From Nonomuraea candida (GTDB taxonomy: Bacteria; Actinomycetota; Actinomycetes; Streptosporangiales; Streptosporangiaceae), in assembly GCF_000725485.1 (NCBI RefSeq), contig NZ_JOAG01000014.1, positions 1-64,000 on the forward strand: 64,000 nucleotides of DNA. The letters are read 5' to 3'. Both the position numbers and the translations under genes were made by a program. The notes beneath the pieces are model-generated. The model did no database searches. It saw nothing but the letters and a program-made list of their open reading frames with translations, and was not told where the DNA came from. Numbering within the stretch: position 1 is the first letter of the stretch; every line of letters begins with the position of its first letter. This document shows, in pieces, positions 53,210-61,246 of the stretch.

Positions 53210-54112
53210 TCAGGCGGAGACCGGGGTGAGCCAGTCGAGGTGGCGCTCGTCCCGGCCGTGCACCGCGGCGTCGTAGGCGCCGGCCAGCAGCGTGGTCACC
53301 GGCCCCGGGTCCGCGCCCAGCTCGCGGCGGTCGATCGAGCTGACGTGGACGACGCCGGCCCCCGTGCCGCACAGGAAGATCTCGTCGGCGGCGTACAGGT
53401 CCGAGCGCATCAGGTCCTGCCGGACCGCGCGCAGCCCGAGGCCGGCGGCCAGCCGTTCGACGGTGTCCTGGGTGATGCCGTCCAGCGCGCCCGCGCTCGA
53501 CGGCGGCGTGGCCAGCACCCCGTCGCGGACGACGAAGAGGTTGGCGCCGGTGCACTCGCCGACGTAGCCGGCGGCGTTCAGCAGCACGGCCTCGTCGTAG
53601 CCGGCGTCGAGGGCCTCGTGCTTGGCCAGCACGGAGTTGAGATAGGGGCCGGTGGCCTTGGCCGCGGTGGGCACCACCGTGTGGTCGTTGCGCCGCCAGG
53701 AGCTGGTCATCAGCCGCACGCCCGCGGCCAGCAGCGGCCCCCAGCTCCAGCTCGCGATGGACACCGCGGTCGGGCAGCCGCGCGCCGAGATGCCCATCTC
53801 GCCGTAGCCGCGGGCCACGAGGTGGCGGATGTAGCAGGACGGGTGCCCGTTGGCGCTCACGGTCTCCAGCGTGGCCGCGCGCAGCTCCTCCACCGTGTAC
53901 GGCAGCGCCAGCCCGATCATCCGGGCACTGCGCACCAGCCGCCGCAGATGGTCGTCGAGCCGGAACACGGCCGGCCCCCGGGACGTCTCGAACACCCTGG
54001 TGCCCTCGAAGACGGCGGTGCCGTAGTGCAGGGCGTGCGACAGCACGTGTACGCGCGCCTCACCCCACGGCACCAGGCTCCCGTCCATCCAGATGACCTT
54101 GGCCTCCTCCAC
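53210..54112 (-). CDS. Class IV aminotransferase (branched-chain aminotransferase type)
   Basis: This 300-residue fold-type IV PLP enzyme has a start typical of the family (WMDGSLVPWGEARVHVLSHA, then GTAVFEGTRVFE), a PLP Lys in AAKATGPYLNS (near residue 151) and GYVGECTGANLFVV. It moves amino groups between branched-chain amino acids and 2-oxoglutarate; D-amino acid or aminodeoxychorismate activity cannot be excluded. GTG 54112 has GGGGAG six bases upstream. It is divergent from a MocR regulator, the usual controlling partner. Confidence 0.92.
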   Translation of the reverse strand: MEEAKVIWMDGSLVPWGEARVHVLSHALHYGTAVFEGTRVFETSRGPAVFRLDDHLRRLVRSARMIGLALPYTVEELRAATLETVSANGHPSCYIRHLVARGYGEMGISARGCPTAVSIASWSWGPLLAAGVRLMTSSWRRNDHTVVPTAAKATGPYLNSVLAKHEALDAGYDEAVLLNAAGYVGECTGANLFVVRDGVLATPPSSAGALDGITQDTVERLAAGLGLRAVRQDLMRSDLYAADEIFLCGTGAGVVHVSSIDRRELGADPGPVTTLLAGAYDAAVHGRDERHLDWLTPVSA

Positions 54113-54131
54113 CCCGCACTCCCCTCGTAAG

Positions 54132-54161
54132 TGGCCCACTTCTATCCCAGCAGTTGGGCCA
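54132..54161. promoter_or_regulatory. Inverted repeat TGGCCCA-N16-TGGGCCA, candidate MocR operator
   Basis: Perfect 7-bp arms lie 23 bases apart centre to centre in the 109-nt divergent region, next to the aminotransferase start. A MocR dimer bound here could control both genes. Confidence 0.5.
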
Positions 54162-54221
54162 GTTTGCCGGTGAATGGCACAGTATCGGGATAATGGTGGC
54201 ATGGGAAGGGAAGATGGAGGC

Positions 54222-55664
54222 ATGGAAAGGGAAGACAGCCTCGTCACGCTCGTCCGGGACCGGCTCCGGCTCCACCAGGGCCCGCCCAGCCGCCGCCTGG
54301 CCGGCGCGCTGGCGGACCTGGCCCAGACCGGCCTCATCGTCCCCGGCACCCGGCTGCCGTCGGAGCGGGACCTGGCCCAGGCGGTCGGGGTCAGCAGGGG
54401 GACGGTGGCGGCGGCGTTCAACGCCCTGTGCGAGGAGGGGCTGTGCGAGCGGCGCCACGGGAGCGGCACGTACGTGCTCGGCGCGCCCACGTTCGGCGGC
54501 CTGCTGCAGCCGGGGGCGGGCTCAGTGCCCGCGGACCTGTCCACCTCGGTCGTCCCGGACCCGTCGCACCTGGTGCTGCCGCCGCTCGACCCGGCCGACC
54601 TGCTGCGCGCGCCCAGCGGGCACGGCTATGACGCGATGGGCGACCCGCGGCTGAGGGCCCTGCTCGCGACCCGCGCGCCGGCGTCCATCCCGGCGTCCAT
54701 CCCGGCGTCCATCCCGGCCGCAGGACCGGCGTCCGGGCCGGCTTCAGTACCGGCGTCCGGGCCGGCTTCAGGACCGGCGTCCGGGCCGGCTTCAGGACCG
54801 GCGTCGATCCTGGTCACGGCCGGGGCGCAGCAGGGGATCGACCTGGCCGCGCGCGTGCTGGTGCGGCCCGGCGACCGCGTCCTGGTGGGCGATCCGGCGT
54901 ACGGGGGCGCGCTGAGCGTGTTCCGGCGGGCGGGGGCGTACGTGGCGGCCGTCGATCTCACCTCGCCCGCCGCCGTGGAGGCGGCGCTCGCCCGGCACCG
55001 TCCCGCCGCCGTCTACGTGGCCTGCGTGGACAACCCGACCGGCGCCGTCCCGCCGCTGCGGCACGTCGCCGAGCTGGCCGCGGCCGCCGGGGTGCCGCTC
55101 GTCGAGGACCGCACCCTGGCCGACCTCGTGTACGACGGCACGCCCTCGCCCGAGCCGCTCGCCACCGCGCACCCGTACGGGACGGTCACGGTCGGGTCGT
55201 TGTCGAAGGTGTTGTGGGGCGGGCTCAGGGTGGGCTGGGTGACGGCCGCCGAGCCGCTGCTGGCCCGGCTGACCGAGGCCAAGGTGGACGCCGACCTGGC
55301 GACCAGCGTCGTCGCCCAGCGCCTCGCGGCCGACCTGCTGGAACGCAACCCCGTCGGGCCGTGGCTGGCCGAGCTGGACCGGCGCAGGGAGCACTGCCTG
55401 GCCGCCCTGGCCGCGCACCTGCCCGAGTGGACGTGGACGCGCCCGGCGGGCGGGCTGTCGGTGTGGGCGCGGCTGCCCGGCACGGACACGGACCGGTTCG
55501 CGGCGGTGGCGCGGGAGCACGGGGTGGCGGTCGCGCCCGGCTCGTTGTTCTCCCCGGACGGCCGCCACCGCGACCGCCTGCGCCTCAGCTTCGCCCTGCC
55601 GCCCGACCTGCTCGGCCAGGCCCTGTCCGGCCTCGCCCGCGCCTGGCACGCCTACCGCGCCTGA
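54222..55664 (+). CDS. MocR-family (GntR-HTH plus aminotransferase) regulator with repeat-expanded segment
   Basis: This 480-residue regulator has an N-terminal winged helix (LPSERDLAQAVGVSRGTVAA, residues about 45-64) fused to a fold-type I aminotransferase domain with the PLP Lys in VGSLSKVLWGG (near 329). Between RALLATRAP and ILVTAGAQQG, relatives have a short segment, but here there are about 45 residues of PASI/PASG/PASV repeats. The divergent aminotransferase gene is the likely target and PLP or an amino acid the effector. ATG 54222 was chosen; ATG 54201 and 54174 are also in frame. Confidence 0.9.
   Translation: MEREDSLVTLVRDRLRLHQGPPSRRLAGALADLAQTGLIVPGTRLPSERDLAQAVGVSRGTVAAAFNALCEEGLCERRHGSGTYVLGAPTFGGLLQPGAGSVPADLSTSVVPDPSHLVLPPLDPADLLRAPSGHGYDAMGDPRLRALLATRAPASIPASIPASIPAAGPASGPASVPASGPASGPASGPASGPASILVTAGAQQGIDLAARVLVRPGDRVLVGDPAYGGALSVFRRAGAYVAAVDLTSPAAVEAALARHRPAAVYVACVDNPTGAVPPLRHVAELAAAAGVPLVEDRTLADLVYDGTPSPEPLATAHPYGTVTVGSLSKVLWGGLRVGWVTAAEPLLARLTEAKVDADLATSVVAQRLAADLLERNPVGPWLAELDRRREHCLAALAAHLPEWTWTRPAGGLSVWARLPGTDTDRFAAVAREHGVAVAPGSLFSPDGRHRDRLRLSFALPPDLLGQALSGLARAWHAYRA
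54678..54811 (+). repeat. 12-bp coding tandem repeat for Pro-Ala-Ser-X units in MocR
   Basis: About eleven 12-base units of the types ccggcgtccatc, ccggcgtccggg and ccggcttcagga encode PAS(I/G/V). It keeps the frame, so changes in copy number would alter only the linker length. Confidence 0.8.
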
Positions 55665-55700
55665 CCCGCCCGGGCCTGCGCTCCGGCGGGCGGTGCGGGG

Positions 55701-57269
55701 TCAGCTCGCCTTCACCTTCACGGCCTTGCTCTCGTTGCCGAGCCGGTCGACCGCCGTGACCAGGTAGGTCCCGGGCGCCTTCACCGTGTAGGAGGGCTGC
55801 CCCACCACGGCCACCAGGTTGCGGGCGTCGGTGGTGTGGCAGTCCTTGCCGGACTTGGGCACCTGGTAGACGGCGTAGGACCGGGCGCCGGGCGAGGCCG
55901 TCCAGGACAACTGCCTGCCGGACGCCTTGACCCCGGCGGGCGCGGCGGGAGCCTGGCCGCCACGCTCCTTCATCAGCGGCGGCAGCGCCGGCCGGGCGTA
56001 GTAGTTCTTCACCACCCGGTCCAGGGCCCCGAGCGGGTTGGACAGCAGCTGCTTGGCGCTGAAGTAGACCTCGCCGTCCACCTGCTTGCTCGCCCGGTTG
56101 ACGCCCACCTGCGCGGCCAGCTCGCCCGGTCTGGTCCAGGCCCGATCGTCCCGGGTGCCGACCCGGTAGAGGCCCTGGCCGATGTAGAGCTGCACGTCGC
56201 TGCCCTTGACCTCGCCGGACCACCAGCGGACCAGCGTGTTGTAGTCGGCCGCGCTGTGCCCGCGCGGCCAGTAGAGCTGCGGCAGCACGTAGTCGACGGT
56301 GCCGGCCTTGATCCAGGCGCGCGCGTCGGCGTAGATCGAGTCGTACGCCGACATGCCGTTGGTGCTCGACCCCGTCGGGTCCTGGGCCTTGTTGCGCCAG
56401 ATGCCGAACGGGCTGATGCCGAACTTGACGTGGCTCTTCGCGTCGTGAACGGCCTTGTCGACCTGCTTGACGAGCTTGTTGACGTTGCCCCGCCGCCAGT
56501 CGGCCAGCTTCTTGCCCTCGCCGTGCTCGCGGAAGGCGGCGGCGTCGTCGAACTTCGCCCCGGCCACCGGGTAGGGGTAGAAGTAGTCGTCGAAGTGCAC
56601 GCCGTCGATGTCGTAGCGGTTGACCACGTCGGTGATGACCTTGACCACGTGCTCGCGCACGGCCGGCAGGCCGGGGTTGTAGTAGAGGCGCCCGCCGTAT
56701 TTGACCGTCCAGTCGGGGTGCTGCCTGGCCGGGTGACCGGCGGGCAGCTTGGCGACGTTGTCGCCGTAGGAGGCGCGGTAGGGGTTGAACCAGGCGTGGA
56801 ACTCCATGCCGCGCTTGTGGGCCTCGTCGATGAGGAACGGCAGCGGGTCCCACCCGGGGTCCTTGCCCGCGGTGCCGGTGAGGTATTGCGTCCACGGCTC
56901 CAGGGAGGACTTGTAGAGCGCGTCGGAGGCGGGCCGCACCTGGACGAAGAGCGCGTTGAGGTGGCGCTTGGCCGCGGTGTCGAGGATCTTGACGTATTCG
57001 GCCTTCTGCCGCTCGGGGCTCAGCCCGGCCTTGGACGGCCAGTCGATGTTCTGCGTCGTGGCGATCCACACCCCGCGCAGCTCGCGCTTCGGATGGCGGG
57101 CGTCGGCCTGGCAGGGCGCGGCGGCGGGCGTGGCGGCGGGTGTGGCGACGGTCGTCTTCTTCTTGCTCGCTGCGGGGCTCTCCCCGGCGCCGGGGCCGAA
57201 GACGTAGGCGGCGGTGGTGGTCGCGACCGCGAGCGCGGCAGCGGCCAGAAGTGGGCGTCCAGTTCGCAT
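55701..57269 (-). CDS. Glycosyl-hydrolase-like 10 (GHL10, YngK type) secreted protein with FN3 tail
   Basis: This 522-residue protein has an N-terminal signal or anchor (RPLLAAAALAVATTTAAYVF), then a GHL10 TIM barrel (ELRGVWIATTQNIDWPSKAG; GMEFHAWFNPYRASYGDN; DIDGVHFDDYFYPYP with the Asp pair; YVLPQLYWPRG), and a C-terminal FN3-like domain from about 435. The family is predicted to act on cell-wall or surface glycans; the substrate is not known. ATG 57269 has GTGAG five bases upstream. Two GTGAC direct repeats sit in its promoter region. Confidence 0.9.
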   Translation of the reverse strand: MRTGRPLLAAAALAVATTTAAYVFGPGAGESPAASKKKTTVATPAATPAAAPCQADARHPKRELRGVWIATTQNIDWPSKAGLSPERQKAEYVKILDTAAKRHLNALFVQVRPASDALYKSSLEPWTQYLTGTAGKDPGWDPLPFLIDEAHKRGMEFHAWFNPYRASYGDNVAKLPAGHPARQHPDWTVKYGGRLYYNPGLPAVREHVVKVITDVVNRYDIDGVHFDDYFYPYPVAGAKFDDAAAFREHGEGKKLADWRRGNVNKLVKQVDKAVHDAKSHVKFGISPFGIWRNKAQDPTGSSTNGMSAYDSIYADARAWIKAGTVDYVLPQLYWPRGHSAADYNTLVRWWSGEVKGSDVQLYIGQGLYRVGTRDDRAWTRPGELAAQVGVNRASKQVDGEVYFSAKQLLSNPLGALDRVVKNYYARPALPPLMKERGGQAPAAPAGVKASGRQLSWTASPGARSYAVYQVPKSGKDCHTTDARNLVAVVGQPSYTVKAPGTYLVTAVDRLGNESKAVKVKAS

Positions 57270-57329
57270 AGTGCTCACCAGTCTGGCATCCGCACGGCCA
57301 TGGTCGTCACCAGAAACCGAAATCAAGTC

Positions 57330-57345
57330 GTGACGCATTTGTGAC
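57330..57345. promoter_or_regulatory. Direct repeat GTGAC-N6-GTGAC upstream of the GHL10 gene
   Basis: GTGAC occurs at 57330-57334 and 57341-57345, an 11-bp period, on the plus strand about 60-75 bases upstream of the minus-strand gene. OmpR/PhoB-type regulators (MtrA, PhoP, GlnR) use such direct repeats with similar spacing. It is not a CRP palindrome. Confidence 0.35.
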
Positions 57346-57361
57346 ATATACCCATGGCTGG

Positions 57362-57388
57362 GCCGGGAGGGACATTTTCCCTCCCGGC
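57362..57388 (-). terminator. Terminator hairpin after EF-G2
   Basis: GCCGGGAGGG and CCCTCCCGGC pair over 10 bp around a 7-nt loop, 28 bases past the EF-G2 stop on the minus strand. It isolates EF-G2 from the GHL10 gene. Confidence 0.7.
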
Positions 57389-57416
57389 TCTTCCATCGCC
57401 CGGGGCCGGGCGGCGA

Positions 57417-59555
57417 TCACTCCGTGGCCGTCACCTTGCTCGCCAGGTTCGGCGGCAGCGGCTCATAGCGCAGGAACGTCCGCGTGAACGTGCCGGTCCC
57501 GTGTGACATAGATCTCAGATCGATGGCGTACCGGGTGATCTCCAGCTCGGGCACCTCGGCCTTGACCAGGGTGCGGCCCGTGCCGACCGGCTCGGTGCCG
57601 AGCACCCGCCCGCGCCGCGACGACAGGTCGGACATCACCGAGCCCACGTAGTCGTCGGCCACCAGCACCGACAGCTCGTCCACCGGCTCCAGCAGCAGCG
57701 TCGGCACCTTCGACGCGGCCTCCTTCAGCGCGAGCTGGCCCGCGATCTGGAAGGCCATGTCGGAGGAGTCGACGGAGTGGGCCTTGCCGTCGTACAGGGT
57801 GACGCGCACGTCCACCATCGGGTAGCCGGCCACGACGCCCCGCTCCATCTGGGCGCGCACGCCCTTCTCCACCGACGGGATGAACTGCCGCGGCACCACG
57901 CCGCCCACGATCTTGTCCACGAACTCGAAGCCCCCGCCGGAGGGCAGCGGCTCGACCTCGAGGTGGCAGATGGCGTACTGGCCGTGGCCGCCGGTCTGCT
58001 TGACGTTGCGGCCCATCGCCTGGCACTTGCCGCCGAACGTCTCGCGCAGCGGCACCCGCAGCTCGATCCGCTCGACCTCCACGCCGTGGCGTTTGGACAG
58101 GCGGTCGAACAGCACGTCGGTGTGCGCCTCGCCCATGCACCACAGGACGAGCTGGCGGGTCTCGGCGTTGTTCTCCAGGCGCAGCGTCGGGTCCTCGGCC
58201 ACCAGCCGGCCGAGCGCCTGCGACAGCTTGTCCTCGTCGGCCTTGGACTTGGCCCTGATGGCCACCGGCAGCAGCGGGTCGGGCATCTGCCAGGCCGTCA
58301 TCAACAGCGGGTGATCCACGTCGGAGAGCGTGTCGCCCGTCTCGGCGCGCGCCAGCTTGGCCACGGCCACGATGTCGCCCGCGATGCCCTTGGCGGCGCC
58401 GCGCTGCTGCTTGCCCAGCGGGCAGGTCAGCGTGCCGACCCGCTCGTCCACGTCGTGGTCCTCGTGCCCGCGGTCGGCCAGGCCGTGACCGGAGACGTGC
58501 ACGGTCATGTCGGGGCGCAGCGTGCCGGAGAAGACGCGGACGAGGCTGATGCGGCCCACGTACGGGTCGCTGGTGGTCTTGACGACCTCCGCCACGAGCG
58601 GCCCGTCCGGGTCGCACGTGATGCCCTTGACCGGCTTGCCGGACAGGTCGGTGATCTCGGGCATGGGATGTTCGAGCGGCGAGGGGAAGCCCTGCGTGAT
58701 GAGCTCCAGCAGCTCCTGCGCGCCCACCCCGAGCCCGCTGCACAGCACCGGGTAGAAGCTGCCCCGGGCCACGGCCTTCTCCAGGTCCTCGATCAGCACC
58801 TTGGTGTCGATGGGCTCGCCCTCGAGGTAGCGCTCCATGAGCGACTCGTCCTCGCTCTCCTGGATGATGCCCTCGATCAGCACGCCGCGGTGCTCCTCGA
58901 TCTGCGCCTGGTAGTCCGCGCCCGGGTCCTTCTCGGTGCGTTCGCCCGTGGCGTAGTTGTAGAACTTTTGCGTCAGAAGCCCGATCAGCCCGTTGACGTG
59001 ACCGTTGGTGATCACCGGGAGATAGAGCGGCGCGACGCCGTCGCCGAAGGCGTCCTGGCAGGTGGCCAGCACCTCGTCGAAGTCGGCCCGCTGGTGGTCG
59101 ATCTTCGTGATCACGACCGCCCGCGGCATGCTCACCTGCGCGCACTCCTCCCAGAGCATGCGCGTGAGCCCGTCGACCCCGTCGGAGGCCGACACCACGA
59201 ACAGCGCGGCGTCGGCGGCGCGCAGCCCGGCGCGCAGGTCGCCCACGAAGTCGGCGTAACCCGGCGTGTCGAGAAGGTTGATCTTGATGCCTTTGTGCAC
59301 CAGGGGCGCCACGGCGAGGTTGACCGACCGCTGCTGCCGGACCTCCACCTCGTCGAAGTCGCTGACCGTGTTGCCGTCCTCGACCCGTCCCGGGCGCTGA
59401 ATGGTGCCCGTCGCGGCCAGCAGCTGCTCGACGAGGGTCGTCTTACCCGCTCCTGAGTGGCCGACCAGCACGACATTGCGTATCGCATCCGCCCTGTCGG
59501 CCGCGGGTGCCCTGCCCGCGGCTCCCACGGCGCCTCCCGAGTGTCTTTCCGCCAC
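57417..59555 (-). CDS. fusA2: Elongation factor G-like protein EF-G2
   Basis: This 712-residue translational GTPase has G1 GHSGAGKT near residue 30, DTPGYADF and the G4 motif TKID (NKxD in true EF-G). Domains II-V follow, with VGRISLVRVFSGTL and the C-terminal GRVLGTEP segment. It is of the second EF-G type found in actinomycetes (mycobacterial FusA2-like), whose cellular role is unclear. The GTG at 59555 has GGGAGG four bases upstream; ATG 59621 is in frame but has no ribosome site. It is divergent from the pgsA cluster, and a CRP-type box lies between them. Confidence 0.92.
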   Translation of the reverse strand: MAERHSGGAVGAAGRAPAADRADAIRNVVLVGHSGAGKTTLVEQLLAATGTIQRPGRVEDGNTVSDFDEVEVRQQRSVNLAVAPLVHKGIKINLLDTPGYADFVGDLRAGLRAADAALFVVSASDGVDGLTRMLWEECAQVSMPRAVVITKIDHQRADFDEVLATCQDAFGDGVAPLYLPVITNGHVNGLIGLLTQKFYNYATGERTEKDPGADYQAQIEEHRGVLIEGIIQESEDESLMERYLEGEPIDTKVLIEDLEKAVARGSFYPVLCSGLGVGAQELLELITQGFPSPLEHPMPEITDLSGKPVKGITCDPDGPLVAEVVKTTSDPYVGRISLVRVFSGTLRPDMTVHVSGHGLADRGHEDHDVDERVGTLTCPLGKQQRGAAKGIAGDIVAVAKLARAETGDTLSDVDHPLLMTAWQMPDPLLPVAIRAKSKADEDKLSQALGRLVAEDPTLRLENNAETRQLVLWCMGEAHTDVLFDRLSKRHGVEVERIELRVPLRETFGGKCQAMGRNVKQTGGHGQYAICHLEVEPLPSGGGFEFVDKIVGGVVPRQFIPSVEKGVRAQMERGVVAGYPMVDVRVTLYDGKAHSVDSSDMAFQIAGQLALKEAASKVPTLLLEPVDELSVLVADDYVGSVMSDLSSRRGRVLGTEPVGTGRTLVKAEVPELEITRYAIDLRSMSHGTGTFTRTFLRYEPLPPNLASKVTATE

Positions 59556-59648
59556 ATCGCCTCCCGCGTCGTCGCTTCCTGTCGACGCCGCGCCCGCGCG
59601 GAAGGGTGCTGGAAACCGCATGGACGCGGTGTGTTCACCAAATACCCC

Positions 59649-59664
59649 TGTGGCGGATATCACA
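59649..59664. promoter_or_regulatory. Second CRP-type operator TGTGG-CGGATA-TCACA
   Basis: It matches TGTGA-N6-TCACA at 9 of 10 defined positions and is flanked by CCCC and AGGGG, extending the symmetry. It lies between divergent EF-G2 and pgsA-type genes. Its centre is about 44 or 65 bases before the two possible pgsA starts, close to the distances used by activating CRP sites. Confidence 0.6.
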
Positions 59665-59699
59665 AGGGGGGCGGGGCAAAGAAAGTTGCCAGACGCGTC

Positions 59700-60338
59700 A
59701 TGGCCTACGATCGGACCGCGATGCTCAAACTCCTGCGCCCGGCCATGACCCGGATACTCACCCCGCTGGGCAGGGCACTCGTCGGCCGCGGGATCGGCCC
59801 GAACGCCGTCACGGCGGTCGGCACCCTCGGCACCGTCGTGTCCGCCCTGCTCTTCTTCCCCCTGGGACAGCTCACCTGGGGGGCCCTCGTCATCACCGTC
59901 TTCGTGCTGTTCGACCTGCTCGACGGCGTGGTGGCCCGGCTCGGCGGAAAGGGGGGCACCACCTGGGGGGCCTTCCTCGACTCCACGCTCGACCGGGTGG
60001 CCGACGCCGCCATCTTCGCCGGTCTGATCTTGTATTTCATCTCCAGGGACGACACTCTGATGGCCTCGGTGACGCTGGTGTGCCTGATCGCCGGCGCCCT
60101 GGTCTCCTACGCCAAGGCCAGGGCGGAGGGGCTGGGGCTCACCGCCGACGTCGGGCTGGCCGAGCGGCCGGAGCGGCTGGTGGTGGCGCTGGTCGCGGCC
60201 TGCTTCTCGGGGCTGGGAGTGCCGTACATCCTGGCCGCGGGCATGTGGCTGCTCGCGGCGGCCAGCGTGATCACCGTGGGACAGCGGGTGGTGGCCGTCC
60301 ACCGGCAGGCGAGGCAAGTCGAGCGGGGGGAGAGATGA
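59700..60338 (+). CDS. pgsA1: CDP-alcohol phosphatidyltransferase (phosphatidylinositol-phosphate synthase type)
   Basis: This 212-residue membrane enzyme has the family motif DG-x2-AR-x8-G-x3-D-x3-D (LLDGVVARLGGKGGTTWGAF, then LDSTLDRVAD; about residues 73-98) and several membrane segments. Its neighbours (PIM acyltransferase and PimA) and the mycobacterial gene order indicate phosphatidylinositol-phosphate synthesis from CDP-diacylglycerol and inositol phosphate. Neither ATG 59700 nor ATG 59721 has a ribosome site. TACGAT nine bases before 59721 would make that one leaderless. Its stop overlaps the next ATG (ATGA). Confidence 0.9.
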   Translation: MAYDRTAMLKLLRPAMTRILTPLGRALVGRGIGPNAVTAVGTLGTVVSALLFFPLGQLTWGALVITVFVLFDLLDGVVARLGGKGGTTWGAFLDSTLDRVADAAIFAGLILYFISRDDTLMASVTLVCLIAGALVSYAKARAEGLGLTADVGLAERPERLVVALVAACFSGLGVPYILAAGMWLLAAASVITVGQRVVAVHRQARQVERGER

Positions 60339-61246
60339 GCGAGAAGGTCTCGATCGGCGACCGCGTGGTGGCCGCCGGGTTCGCGGCGGGCTGGCGGCTG
60401 GTGCCACTGCTGCCGCAGCGGCCGACGGCCGCGGTCTTCCGGTTCCTGGCCGACCGGGTCTGGAGCAGGCAGGGCAAGTCCGTGCGCAGGCTGGAGTCCA
60501 ACCTGGCCAGGGTGACGGGGCTCGACGTCGGCAGCAGGGAGCTGCGCGAGCTCACCCGGGCCGGCATGCGCTCCTACTTCCGCTACTTCCACGAGATCTT
60601 CCGGCTGCCGTCCATGGACCGGTCGGAGATCGTGCGCCGCACCCACGTCATCGGCGCCGAGCACGTCCACGACACCGTGGCGGCCGGCCGGGGCGTCGTG
60701 TTAGCGCTTCCGCACATGGGCAACTGGGACCAGGCCGGCGCCTGGCTGGTGGGCGTGGGCCACCCGTTCACCACGGTGGCCGAGCGGCTCAAGCCCGAGT
60801 CCCTGTTCCGGCGCTACGTCGCCTTCCGCGAGGGCCTGGGCATGGAGGTGCTGCCCCTGACCGGCGGCGACGGCCACAACTTCGGCACCCTGGCCACGCG
60901 GGTGCGCAAGGGCGGCGTGGTGTGCCTGCCGGCCGAGCGCGACCTGACCAGGAGCGGCGTCGAGGTGCGCTTCTTCGGCGCGACCACCAAGGTGCCCGCC
61001 GGGCCGCCGCTGCTGGCCGTGCAGACGGGCGCGGCGCTGCTGCCCGCCGTCGTCTACTTCCAGGGCGACGACTGGGGCATCCACATCCACCCGGAGATCC
61101 CCGTGCCCGCCGAGGGCACCCGGCAGGAGAAGGTCGCCGTCGTGGCCCAGGGCATGACCGACGTGTTCGAGAAGGGCATCGCCGAGCATCCGGAGGACTG
61201 GCACATGTTGCAGCGGCTCTGGCTCGAAGACCTGGAACCCCGATGA
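60335..61246 (+). CDS. patA: Phosphatidylinositol mannoside acyltransferase (HtrB/PatA type)
   Basis: This 303-residue lysophospholipid/lauroyl-type acyltransferase carries the motif LPHMGNWDQAGAW (HxxxxD near residue 128) and FHEIFRLPSMDRSEI. In mycobacteria PatA acylates the mannose of PIM1, and the gene order here is the same (pgsA1-patA-pimA). ATG 60335 overlaps the pgsA stop by 4 bases with GGGGGG upstream. One TTA codon occurs just before the active-site motif. It is peripheral to the inner membrane face. Confidence 0.92.
   Translation: MSEKVSIGDRVVAAGFAAGWRLVPLLPQRPTAAVFRFLADRVWSRQGKSVRRLESNLARVTGLDVGSRELRELTRAGMRSYFRYFHEIFRLPSMDRSEIVRRTHVIGAEHVHDTVAAGRGVVLALPHMGNWDQAGAWLVGVGHPFTTVAERLKPESLFRRYVAFREGLGMEVLPLTGGDGHNFGTLATRVRKGGVVCLPAERDLTRSGVEVRFFGATTKVPAGPPLLAVQTGAALLPAVVYFQGDDWGIHIHPEIPVPAEGTRQEKVAVVAQGMTDVFEKGIAEHPEDWHMLQRLWLEDLEPR

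Noticed and set aside
57290..57350. Third CRP box near TTGTGACATATACC
   Set aside because: Only one half-site fits; the second half is CCCAT instead of TCACA. The GTGAC motifs are direct, not inverted.
57777..59456. 559-codon plus-strand frame over EF-G2
   Set aside because: The minus strand encodes an intact EF-G2; this frame has no domain.
59557..60407. Minus-strand extension of EF-G2 upstream to 60407
   Set aside because: The extra residues are shadow of pgsA1; the strong ribosome site is at GTG 59555.
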